A DNA stretch of 14,261 nt, taken from an uncultured Collinsella sp. (GTDB lineage Bacteria > Actinomycetota > Coriobacteriia > Coriobacteriales > Coriobacteriaceae). The notes under the pieces were generated by a model. It saw nothing but the letters and a program-made list of their open reading frames with translations, was not told the origin of the DNA and did no database searches. Location of the stretch: positions 1-14,261 of the forward strand of contig URYT01000036.1 of the NCBI GenBank assembly GCA_900552185.1, read 5' to 3'. Below are positions 7,308-13,671 of this stretch, in pieces (position 1 is the first letter of the stretch; each line of letters starts with the position of its first letter). The translations under genes were made by a program, and so were the position numbers.

Positions 7308-7685
7308 TTAGCGACCGCTAAACAGACGACCGAAGAAGTTGACGATCCCGTTCTCGCCGTCACGAATCTGGCCAATCACGGCGCCGATCAGCACGAAGAA
7401 TGCAATGACGAGCGTGTCCCACAGGCCCAACGTGAGCACCAACACGGCGAGCACAAAACCAGCGACGGCTCCGAGCGTGGTGTTGGGATGACGGACGGCA
7501 TAGCTCCAGATAGCCGCCCCCGTACCCTTGATGAGACCCATAGCCTCGTCATAATCCGCGGCTACTGCGTCTTGCAACTCGGTTGCCTCTGCTTTGGAAT
7601 CAACAGGTTCGCTCGCCGGCGTGGCGCTCTGGTCAATCGTCAGGCGCGGCGTACGAGCGGTCTTATCTTGATTGGTATCACTCAC
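7308..7685 (-). CDS. DUF2273 small membrane protein of the Asp23 module
   Basis: A 125-residue protein with two adjacent hydrophobic segments (about 70-86 and 89-106) and the end RDGENGIVNFFGRLFSGR. The HP...GAVAGFVLAVLVLTLGLWDTLVIAFFVLIGAVIG pattern is that of DUF2273, a family found beside Asp23 genes. The N-terminal part (1-65) is polar and longer than in typical members of about 60-80 residues. I chose the GTG at 7683-7685 because GGAGG lies 6 nt upstream. The same frame stays open for 71 more codons, but those lie inside amaP, have an Arg/Ser-rich shadow composition and lack a better binding site. The start overlaps the end of amaP by 8 nt, which points to translational coupling. The exact role in the membrane complex is not known. 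Confidence 0.88.
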   Translation of the reverse strand: MSDTNQDKTARTPRLTIDQSATPASEPVDSKAEATELQDAVAADYDEAMGLIKGTGAAIWSYAVRHPNTTLGAVAGFVLAVLVLTLGLWDTLVIAFFVLIGAVIGQIRDGENGIVNFFGRLFSGR

Positions 7686-8223
7686 CGGAAACCTCCACGG
7701 TCTGGACGGTAATCTTGGACGGCAAAAAACGGACGCGCGTGGTCGTACCCGGCGTGCCAAGCATGGTGTCGCAAGCTTCCTCGATGCGCCGCTGCATCGC
7801 AGTAGCCAGAGATGCCACGTCCTTATCGTCAAGCGCGATAGCCTCGACCTTAAATCGGACGTGCGAATCGTCGGAGCCTTGGACGCGGGCCTCGACATGC
7901 TCGACCATCACGCGGTCGTCGCGCTCGGCAGCAGCCCTAGCACACGAAGAAAGCGCCGCAAGGGTGACCTCGATATTGCGCTCCCCCGCCGGATGCACAC
8001 AGGACGGCTCGCGACGAGCAAACATCAGGCGGAAGAAGCTTACCAGCACGCCGATCGCCACAACTCCGCCGCATGCCGTCACGACAATGCGCGGCATGGG
8101 GTCGCGCATCAGCAGCATAAAGCGATACGTATACGGCCCCCAAAACTGGCAGACAAGCGTACCCAGCGCCACGATGGCGGCGGCAAGATACACAATCGCT
8201 AGGGCTCGTTTGAGTACGCGCAC
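7678..8223 (-). CDS. amaP: Alkaline shock response membrane anchor protein AmaP
   Basis: A 181-residue protein with two N-terminal membrane segments (about 7-27 and 45-66), followed by a soluble domain (about 78-181) whose RNIEVTLAAL and VRFKVEAIAL strands resemble an Asp23-like fold. This arrangement and the gene order (amaP, DUF2273, asp23) match the anchor that recruits Asp23 to the membrane. The start is GTG at 8221-8223 with AAGGGAG about 6 nt upstream; no ATG is better placed. The DUF2273 gene starts inside its last codons. A perfect TATAAT lies about 50 bp upstream, within the T tract of the yebC terminator. AmaP identity rests on topology and context more than on strong motifs. Confidence 0.87.
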   Translation of the reverse strand: MRVLKRALAIVYLAAAIVALGTLVCQFWGPYTYRFMLLMRDPMPRIVVTACGGVVAIGVLVSFFRLMFARREPSCVHPAGERNIEVTLAALSSCARAAAERDDRVMVEHVEARVQGSDDSHVRFKVEAIALDDKDVASLATAMQRRIEEACDTMLGTPGTTTRVRFLPSKITVQTVEVSGE

Positions 8224-8272
8224 GTGGCGCTCCCTTCAAATCTCGGCACTCGAAATACAAAACGGTTCGCAT

Positions 8273-8320
8273 CATTATAAAAGAGCCGGGTCCGGTGCTC
8301 TACGCACGCGGATCCGGCTC
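8273..8320 (-). terminator. Intrinsic terminator of yebC
   Basis: On the minus strand a 12-bp stem with one mismatch (8309-8320 with 8283-8294) is extended by an inner GTGC/GCAC stem and is followed by TTTTATAATG. It lies about 70 bp after the yebC stop. A smaller 7-bp hairpin (8366-8372 with 8379-8385), without a T tract, lies just after the stop codon. Confidence 0.8.
8274..8302 (-). promoter_or_regulatory. Candidate promoter of the amaP-DUF2273-asp23 unit
   Basis: On the minus strand a perfect TATAAT (8274-8279) lies 51 nt before the amaP GTG. A poor -35 (TAGAGC, 8297-8302, three of six matches) sits 17 bp upstream, inside the stem-loop of the yebC terminator. An activator or alternative factor may be needed. 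Confidence 0.45.
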
Positions 8321-8389
8321 ATCTATTCCACGAGGCTTGCATGCTCGCTTCATTATGCCCAGATATGCACGGCTTAACCCGTGCAGGCG

Positions 8390-9196
8390 CTACTCCTCCT
8401 CGAGGGCAGCGATGACCTCGTCGGTCATGTCCATGGTGCTGTAGACGTCCTGGACGTCGTCGAGCTCCTCAAGACGGTCGATGAGGCGCTGAACCTTCTT
8501 GGCGTCGGCGCCGGAGACCTCGGTCGGGGTGGTCGGGACCATGGTAGTCTCGGAACCCTTGACCTGGACGCCCTGCTCCTCGAGCGCCTTGGAGACAGCC
8601 ATAACCTCGTTGGCAGTAGTCCAGACGATCCACTCCTCGCCGGCGTCCTCGTAGTCCTCGCCACCGGCCTCGGCGATGGCCATCATGAACTCATCCTCGT
8701 CACCGGCAGCACCGTTGGCGATCATGGTCTCCTTCTTGGCGTTCTCGTCCAGGATCTCCTTGGCGACGACGATCTGGCCCTTGCGCTCAAACTGGAAGGC
8801 GACGGAGCCGGAGGTGCCCAGGTTGCCACCAGCGTGGGAGAAGGCGGAACGGACATCAGCGGCGGTACGGTTGCGGTTGTCGGTCAGGCAGTCGACGTAG
8901 ACGGCGACACCGGCGGGACCGTAGCCCTCGTACACGATGTTCTCGTAGACGGCAGCGTCGGCACCCGAACCAAAAGCCTTGTCGATAGCGGACTTGATCT
9001 TGTCCTTAGGCATGGACTGAGCCTTGGCCTTGGCAACGGCAGCGGCGAGGCTGGCGTTGTTCTCGGGCAGCGGGTCACCGCCGAGACGGGCAGCAACGGT
9101 GATGTTGCGGCTGAGCTTGGAGAAGAGGGCGGAACGCTTGGCGTCCTGCGCGCCCTTACGATGCTTGGTTGTGGCCCACTTAGAGTGTCCGGACAT
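8390..9196 (-). CDS. yebC: YebC/PmpR/TACO1 family regulator
   Basis: A 268-residue cytoplasmic protein with the family's N-terminal signature MSGHSKWATTKHRKGAQDAKR and LGGDP, then YEGYGP (89-94), DCLTDNRNRTAADVRSAF (102-119) and GGNLGTSGSVAF (123-134). The family was first described as DNA-binding transcription regulators and, as in mitochondrial TACO1, is also linked to translation through difficult sequences. Typical length is about 240-250. The extra residues are mainly an acidic/polar insertion at about 147-165 (ILDENAKKETMIANGAAG) in the second domain, where Escherichia coli YebC has only a short turn. The start is secure, with AGGAG about 7 nt upstream. It is expressed as its own unit or with the upstream DUF6020 gene, about 165 bp away, and has its own terminator. 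Confidence 0.97.
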   Translation of the reverse strand: MSGHSKWATTKHRKGAQDAKRSALFSKLSRNITVAARLGGDPLPENNASLAAAVAKAKAQSMPKDKIKSAIDKAFGSGADAAVYENIVYEGYGPAGVAVYVDCLTDNRNRTAADVRSAFSHAGGNLGTSGSVAFQFERKGQIVVAKEILDENAKKETMIANGAAGDEDEFMMAIAEAGGEDYEDAGEEWIVWTTANEVMAVSKALEEQGVQVKGSETTMVPTTPTEVSGADAKKVQRLIDRLEELDDVQDVYSTMDMTDEVIAALEEE

Positions 9197-9245
9197 ACGT
9201 GTCTCCTATCGGTTTCGACCTAAAGCCCAGCGCAGATGCTCGGGC

Positions 9246-9251
9246 AATATA
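9246..9251 (-). promoter_or_regulatory. Weak candidate -10 of the yebC promoter
   Basis: On the minus strand TATATT (9246-9251) lies in an AT-rich patch about 50 nt before the yebC start. No good -35 was found at 16-18 bp, so this is tentative. Confidence 0.3.
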
Positions 9252-9325
9252 AACAAACGTCGTTATGATATACCTACTGGCCTGCGAGATAAACCCCAAA
9301 ATGAAGGCGTCGTGATGATGTCCCC

Positions 9326-9361
9326 TTTGGTGCAAAGAAACCTGGCCCTCAATGCACCAAA
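9326..9361 (-). terminator. Hairpin directly after the DUF6020 stop codon
   Basis: A perfect 9-bp stem (9326-9334 with 9353-9361) with an 18-nt loop abuts the stop codon at 9362-9364. On the minus strand it is followed by GGGGACATC instead of a T tract, so it may be an RNA-stabilising hairpin or repeat-derived element rather than a classical terminator. Confidence 0.5.
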
Positions 9362-11545
9362 TTAGAACCAGAAGAAGTCGCTGCGGGTGACGGTGGCGCC
9401 GATGGCGAAGGGCATGCAGGCGATGACCGGATACAGGTAGCGCATGTAAGTCGAGCCGTTGCACGGGCCAATCAGGCACACAGCGAGCACGCCCAACAGC
9501 GGCACCCAGATCGCCAGCGCACGCCATGAATGACGACGCAGCAGGTAGACCACCACGGCGATCATGATCCACACGTAGGTGGCCGAGCTCATGGTGAGCG
9601 AGATAAAGGGAACACGCTGCACCGCCACACGGTACAAATTGATCAGGTGGTCGCACCAGCGCACCACGTTGCTGTCAACCGGATGGAAGTCGAAGTACTT
9701 GAGGTTGTCGGGACGCGCCATGATCTCGGCACTACGCACTGTGCTGTAGACCCAGGCATCGCGCGCGCTCGGATAAAAATAACCATAGTAGTTATTGATA
9801 AGCGCCGAGATATAGCACTCGGGATCCTTCTTAAACATCTGAGCCCATACCTCAAAATAGGCATCGATGTCCTCCTGCGAGGCATACTCGTTAAAGCAGT
9901 TCTTGACGGCATCGGACTTGTCGGGGTTGTAGCGGCGGCCCAGGTTCTCGTACTTGAGCACACGGTCGATCACGGCACGCTCTTCGTCGGTCACCAAGCC
10001 GTCGCAAGGAGCCTCCACAATGGTGCCGTCCTCCTTAACCGTAGGATTGACGCCCGAGTTGAGGCCGTCGTGCTTTTGGACGAAACGAGCCGTCTGTTGG
10101 AACGGAATCGAGAGGATTTCGCGCTTGGAACCAGGCGTGATATCGTGCGCCGGCATAAAGACCTTGGTGAAGTACATATTAGAGGCAAGGCAGAGCGCGA
10201 GCACCGCGAGAACGCCAACCCAGCGGAAACGCGGGATGGCGCCCGAAGGCGCAGCACCAGCCTGCTTGGCTGCACGACGAGCCACATGCGCGTCCCATGC
10301 GCAAAACGCCGCCGCGATTACGCATGCCGCCAGGGGAAACACCAGGCCGCCGTTGCGCAGAAACGTGGAACCCATGGCGCCCAGAGCGAGCAGCAGCCAG
10401 TCGTGGCGCGCAAAGAGCACGGGGGCTTTCTCGCCCGCTCGCTCGACATTGGCATCACGACGGGGTAAGCCACATGCCACGAGCTTGACGGTCTGTACCA
10501 GCAGCACCAAGAACGCGTCGGCAAAGAGCACGTCTTTGGTGAGCAACGCCGCGTAGTTAGAGAACATCGGCATAAACGCAAAGAACAGCAGGATCGCACC
10601 GCGAACCGGCAGGCTCACGCCCAATTTGCGCAGCGACGAGATGGAATAGGCCATGCAGGCGGCCGTGATGACAAATTGAGCGCAGGTGTAGATGGCAAGA
10701 CCCGCGTTAGCGCTGTTGAACAGCGAAAGCCCCAGCTGAACGCACGAGCCGATAATGGCCGTGTGCACTACGGGATGATGCCCGTTGAGCAGCACGTTGG
10801 GGTTGAGTAGGCGCAGGTAGTCACTCGTGCCGTTGGGGTAGTTGAACCACTGGCGAATCTGCGCACCCGTATCTCCCATAAAAAGACCGGGCAGCGAAGC
10901 GATAAGCGTGGGCGCCCAGGCGATCATAAGCACCAGGAAGGGCCCGGCAAAGGGATGGACCGAGAGCACGGCGTGAGTCACACGCCATACGCGGCCAAAG
11001 TGCGCTTCGGAAAACGGAATGCGCCGAGAGCTCAGCCAATCTAGACACTCAAAGGCAAGGTAGAAGGCAACGACCGCCAAGAGCATCCAGCCCGCGCCGC
11101 CAATCCAGGCGCAGATGATGCGGGCTTTGTCGCCAAGGACAATCTCAGCCGAGTCGGTGAGATCGTAGCTGCGGCCGAACACCATGCAGATGGCAAAGAA
11201 CAGCGACGGCAGAATGATCGATGGACGCCAGGTGTCGCCACGGCCAAAGAACACGTAGCGAAACGGCAAGGTGAGCAGGCAGGCAAGTGCAAGCAGCATG
11301 ACCGCGTCGGTATGGCCGGCAAACGAGAGGAGCACCTCGTAGCACACGTACAGCATGCCCGAGGCTTTGGGGTCAATCGCCAAGACTGCGTTGCTCGACA
11401 CCGGGGAGGGATCGATGGAAAACGCCGTGGTCGCCAACAGCGCGAGCAAAAATGCGATGAGCGTCTGCTTGGCGGGGTAGCGCTTAAACCAGACGATGCG
11501 GGCAGCGTCGCGCGCAGCCGTTGTGGAGAGATCGGAATCCTTCAC
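9362..11545 (-). CDS. DUF6020-type polytopic membrane protein (GT-C glycosyltransferase-like)
   Basis: A 727-residue membrane protein with about twelve to fourteen hydrophobic segments: roughly 28-44, 66-98, 108-124, 142-168, 199-223, 262-330, 335-356, 382-415 and 440-460, then 652-670, 677-693 and 700-718. Between them a large soluble part (about 461-650) should face outside. LFMGDTGAQIRQWFN (221-235) carries an acidic residue after a membrane segment, the hallmark of GT-C enzymes. HHPVVHT (256-262), KDVLFA (337-342), RNGG (397-400), SIPFQQTARFV (479-489) and MRYLYP (701-706) recall DUF6020 and related polyprenyl-linked sugar transferases. The donor and acceptor are unknown. The start is GTG at 11543-11545 with AAAGG about 11 nt upstream; no closer start precedes the first membrane segment. 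The gene follows lgt after about 135 bp that include repeat copy B. Confidence 0.85.
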   Translation of the reverse strand: MKDSDLSTTAARDAARIVWFKRYPAKQTLIAFLLALLATTAFSIDPSPVSSNAVLAIDPKASGMLYVCYEVLLSFAGHTDAVMLLALACLLTLPFRYVFFGRGDTWRPSIILPSLFFAICMVFGRSYDLTDSAEIVLGDKARIICAWIGGAGWMLLAVVAFYLAFECLDWLSSRRIPFSEAHFGRVWRVTHAVLSVHPFAGPFLVLMIAWAPTLIASLPGLFMGDTGAQIRQWFNYPNGTSDYLRLLNPNVLLNGHHPVVHTAIIGSCVQLGLSLFNSANAGLAIYTCAQFVITAACMAYSISSLRKLGVSLPVRGAILLFFAFMPMFSNYAALLTKDVLFADAFLVLLVQTVKLVACGLPRRDANVERAGEKAPVLFARHDWLLLALGAMGSTFLRNGGLVFPLAACVIAAAFCAWDAHVARRAAKQAGAAPSGAIPRFRWVGVLAVLALCLASNMYFTKVFMPAHDITPGSKREILSIPFQQTARFVQKHDGLNSGVNPTVKEDGTIVEAPCDGLVTDEERAVIDRVLKYENLGRRYNPDKSDAVKNCFNEYASQEDIDAYFEVWAQMFKKDPECYISALINNYYGYFYPSARDAWVYSTVRSAEIMARPDNLKYFDFHPVDSNVVRWCDHLINLYRVAVQRVPFISLTMSSATYVWIMIAVVVYLLRRHSWRALAIWVPLLGVLAVCLIGPCNGSTYMRYLYPVIACMPFAIGATVTRSDFFWF

Positions 11546-11566
11546 AGTCCAAAGAGCCTTTCTAGA

Positions 11567-11620
11567 AACCTGCCAAAAAGGGACAGGTTTATTTTGGCAG
11601 GTTTTATCTGGGGAAACGTT
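11567..11620 (+). repeat. Dispersed 54-bp hairpin repeat, copy B
   Basis: The plus strand matches the minus strand of copy A (6696-6749) at 50 of 54 positions. It forms a perfect 10-bp stem (11569-11578 with 11592-11601, arm CCTGCCAAAA) around a 13-nt loop containing GGGACAGG. The stem is followed by TTTTATCT on the plus strand. Here it lies in the leader of the DUF6020 gene, antisense to the flanking genes. Confidence 0.85.
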
Positions 11621-11649
11621 ACGGTTCTGTCATCGTTGCCCAGCGAATC

Positions 11650-11678
11650 ACCACAAAGGCGCCTGTCCCCTTTGTGGT
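11650..11678 (-). terminator. Hairpin directly after the lgt stop codon
   Basis: A perfect 10-bp stem (11650-11659 with 11669-11678, arm ACCACAAAGG) encloses a 9-nt loop, 2 nt from the lgt stop. On the minus strand the arm and loop contain AAAGGGGACAGG, also shared in part with 9326-9361. No T tract follows, so termination is uncertain. Confidence 0.5.
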
Positions 11679-11680
11679 AG

Positions 11681-12502
11681 TTAGGCGTCGAGGTAGATGC
11701 GCTGGGGCCGGTTGCGGCGACGAGCAAAGATGATGAGCGCCAGGCCCGCGATTACGAGCGGCAGGCTCAGCAGCTGACCCATGGTGATGACGCCACCCAG
11801 CAGATAGCCCAGCTGCGCATCGGGCACGCGCACAAACTCAATCAAAAAGCGAACGATACCGTAGCCCATAACAAAGACGCCCATAAACGTGCCTTGGGGC
11901 AGTAGCGGCTTTTTGCGGCTGAGCACCTGCAGAATGCAGAAGAGCACGATGCCCTCAAGAAATGCCTCGTAGAGCTGGGAGGGGTGACGCGGCATATCGC
12001 CCGCGGTGCCGCCAAAGATCACGCCCCAGGGCAGATCGGTCGGCTTGCCCCACAGCTCGCCGTTGACAAAGTTGGCGCAGCGTCCCAGACATAAGGCCAG
12101 CGGAGCACCGATAACGGCAAGGTCGGCGATGGTCCAGGCGTCGAGCTTATACATGCGGCACACGAGCACGCCGCCGATGATGCCGCCCACCAGGCCGCCA
12201 TGGAAGCTCATGCCGCCCTCGTTGGTGGCAAAGATCTCGAGCGGGTGCGCCCAGTAGTAGCCGTCGCCGTAAAAGATGACGTAGAACAGGCGGGCGCCAA
12301 TGATAAGGCCAAAGACCACGCCGACCACGACACTCGTCAGGTCGTCAATCGTGATGTTAAAGCCCCAGCGACGCTGTGTACGGTACATGACGACCGCCGT
12401 GAGCAGAGCGCCGACCACGTAGGCCAGGCCGTACCAGTAGATGGTGATGGGGCCCGCCGAGATCGCGACGGGATCAAGCATATGGTAGAAGTCGTTGAGC
12501 AT
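11681..12502 (-). CDS. lgt: Prolipoprotein diacylglyceryl transferase
   Basis: A 273-residue integral membrane enzyme that moves diacylglycerol from phosphatidylglycerol to the lipobox cysteine of prolipoproteins, the first step of lipoprotein maturation. Seven membrane segments are expected. Diagnostic motifs are GGMSFHGGLVGG (96-107) with H101, the Lgt signature GRCANFVNGELWG (140-152) with R141 and N144, RHPSQLYEAFLEG (172-184) and RFLIEFVRVPD (218-228) with R225. These correspond to the essential H103, R143, N146 and R239 of Escherichia coli Lgt. The start at 12502 has GGAGGG 5 nt upstream; a 20-codon upstream extension is Arg-rich and unlikely. The nifU terminator ends only about 22 nt before the start, so lgt lacks room for a promoter after it. 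Its transcript may begin upstream of the hairpin or come by read-through. Confidence 0.97.
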   Translation of the reverse strand: MLNDFYHMLDPVAISAGPITIYWYGLAYVVGALLTAVVMYRTQRRWGFNITIDDLTSVVVGVVFGLIIGARLFYVIFYGDGYYWAHPLEIFATNEGGMSFHGGLVGGIIGGVLVCRMYKLDAWTIADLAVIGAPLALCLGRCANFVNGELWGKPTDLPWGVIFGGTAGDMPRHPSQLYEAFLEGIVLFCILQVLSRKKPLLPQGTFMGVFVMGYGIVRFLIEFVRVPDAQLGYLLGGVITMGQLLSLPLVIAGLALIIFARRRNRPQRIYLDA

Positions 12503-12523
12503 GTCGACCCTCCTACTCCCTAC

Positions 12524-12562
12524 ATACAAATGCGGCCGCGGGCCTTGCGCTCGCAGCCGCAT
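12524..12562 (-). terminator. Hairpin terminator (or attenuator) between nifU and lgt
   Basis: On the minus strand an 11-bp stem with one G-U pair (12552-12562 with 12530-12540) encloses an 11-nt loop and is followed by TTTGTATGTA. It ends about 15 nt before the lgt ribosome binding site. It can end nifU transcripts and, if lgt is read through, could control lgt as an attenuator. Confidence 0.65.
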
Positions 12563-12611
12563 ATTTGGGCGTAACGTCTATGCGGAGTATGCCGTCCGCA
12601 GCTTTCGCAGC

Positions 12612-12890
12612 TTAGAACGGCGCGTACTCGTCGTACAGGTCCTCGGCCTCGCCGGAGGCATTGACCTGCTCAACTCGGGTAACGCCGGGCACATGCTCCT
12701 TCAGGATGCGCTCAATACCCATGGACAGGGTCAGCGAGCTCATGGGGCAGCCGGCGCAAGCGCCCTGCAGCTCCAGTTTGACGACGCCCTCGTTGTCAAC
12801 GCCCACATACTCCATATCGCCGCCATCGGCCTGCAGGTTGGGGCGAATCTCTTCAAGAACCTTCTTAAGCAGCTCTTCGTTAACAGCCAC
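12612..12890 (-). CDS. NifU C-terminal-domain Fe-S cluster scaffold
   Basis: A 92-residue protein consisting only of the NifU C-terminal domain, as in Nfu-type scaffolds. Cys45 and Cys48 in GACAGCPMSS form the CxxC that binds a [4Fe-4S] cluster between two subunits for transfer to client enzymes. The N-terminal part (LLKKVLEEIRPNLQADGGDMEYV, 7-29) is typical. The acidic end (SGEAEDLYDEYAPF) is a short extension beyond the domain. The GTG start (12888-12890) has AAAGGAG 5 nt upstream. A perfect 16-bp palindrome lies about 20 nt before the start. It has its own terminator-like hairpin downstream. No other Fe-S assembly gene is in the window. Confidence 0.93.
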   Translation of the reverse strand: MAVNEELLKKVLEEIRPNLQADGGDMEYVGVDNEGVVKLELQGACAGCPMSSLTLSMGIERILKEHVPGVTRVEQVNASGEAEDLYDEYAPF

Positions 12891-12912
12891 AGGGGCTCCT
12901 TTCTCACAATTA

Positions 12913-12928
12913 CGCGGGCGCGCCCGCG
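12913..12928. promoter_or_regulatory. Perfect 16-bp GC palindrome upstream of nifU
   Basis: CGCGGGCGCGCCCGCG is a perfect inverted repeat with no spacer, 23 nt before the nifU start. It could be an operator for a dimeric regulator or simply part of the GC-rich leader. No family is identified. Confidence 0.4.
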
Positions 12929-13011
12929 GACAGAAGCTATGTTACTACAGCCGTGTACCCGCTCACGAGCCGTCCATGCGCGCAGACGCGACTTTCACGA
13001 GTAGTCAATTT

Positions 13012-13033
13012 GGGACGGGGCTCTTTTGGCTGC
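13012..13033 (+). repeat. Diverged relative of the GGGACAGG repeat
   Basis: The 22 bp match the loop and right arm of copy B (11580-11601) at 16 of 22 positions, keeping GGGAC-GG and TTTTGGC. The left arm that would complete the hairpin is absent. It lies between the deaminase stop and nifU. Confidence 0.45.
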
Positions 13034-13062
13034 CTTTTGTTGCCAGCTGGCGTTGCCACGCG

Positions 13063-13587
13063 CTACTGCTGAGCCCGCCCCTCGGTGCCGATGTGAACAT
13101 CGACGATAACCTGGCGGTAGCTGATGCCACAGGAGTCGAGGATGCGGCGGCTGATGCGTCCATCATCGGTGTCGGCGTACTTGTTGTCCAGGTAGACAAC
13201 CTCGCCCACGCCCACCTGAGCCAAAATCTTGGCGCAATCGTGGCACGGGAACAGCGTGACGTAGACCGTGGAACCCTCGAGGTCCTTGAGCGAGCCACGG
13301 TAGTTGAGCACGGCGTTGGCCTCGGCATGGACCACGTAGTTGTGCTTGTCCTGCAGCGGGTCGTCGCTCGTACCCCACGGGAAAAAGTCGTCGTTGAGCG
13401 CCGAGGGTGTACCATTGTAGCCCACCGAAAGGATGCGGTGGTTGGTGTTGGCGATGCACGCACCCACCTGCGTGTTGGGGTCCTTGCTGCGGCGCTGCGC
13501 GGCGATGGCCACGCTCATAAAGAACTCGTCCCAGCTAATGACGTCCAGGCGCTTGCCTGACGAAGTTTGATGAAGATCGTCCGACAT
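13063..13587 (-). CDS. dCMP/cytidine deaminase-family protein (ComEB-like)
   Basis: A 174-residue zinc-dependent deaminase. The zinc site is H87-A-E89 in HAEANAVLN and C115-x2-C118 in PCHDCAK; E89 would shuttle the proton. SVGYNGTP (55-62) and the spacing of the zinc motifs match dCMP deaminases of the ComEB type, which make dUMP for thymidylate synthesis. Length agrees with the family (about 150-190), with a C-terminal part of unclear role (about 145-174). The start at 13587 has GGAGGTG at good spacing; the 12 extra upstream codons are not needed. It follows coaX after about 85 bp, with a candidate extended -10 in the gap, and is followed by a gap of about 170 bp before nifU. Other substrates within the cytidine deaminase superfamily cannot be ruled out. 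Confidence 0.92.
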   Translation of the reverse strand: MSDDLHQTSSGKRLDVISWDEFFMSVAIAAQRRSKDPNTQVGACIANTNHRILSVGYNGTPSALNDDFFPWGTSDDPLQDKHNYVVHAEANAVLNYRGSLKDLEGSTVYVTLFPCHDCAKILAQVGVGEVVYLDNKYADTDDGRISRRILDSCGISYRQVIVDVHIGTEGRAQQ

Positions 13588-13621
13588 GGCAGACACCTCC
13601 GTAATCGCAATAGTTTGACCC

Positions 13622-13630
13622 ATTGTAGCA
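13622..13630 (-). promoter_or_regulatory. Candidate extended -10 upstream of the deaminase gene
   Basis: The minus strand reads TGCTACAAT, a TG-extended -10 with five of six consensus bases, 34 nt before the start. No convincing -35 was seen. It suggests the deaminase gene may be transcribed apart from coaX. Confidence 0.4.
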
Positions 13631-13671
13631 GGTGAAAGGTGGAGGCGTTTGTCCCACCGGCGCCTTCACTT

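Noticed and set aside
8381..9223. 280-codon plus-strand open frame opposite yebC
   Set aside because: It exactly mirrors yebC and is Leu/Gly/Val-rich, as expected from codon bias on the other strand. No binding site or family was seen.
12661..13560. 299-codon plus-strand open frame across nifU and the deaminase gene
   Set aside because: It spans two clear minus-strand genes and their gap, with no recognisable domain.
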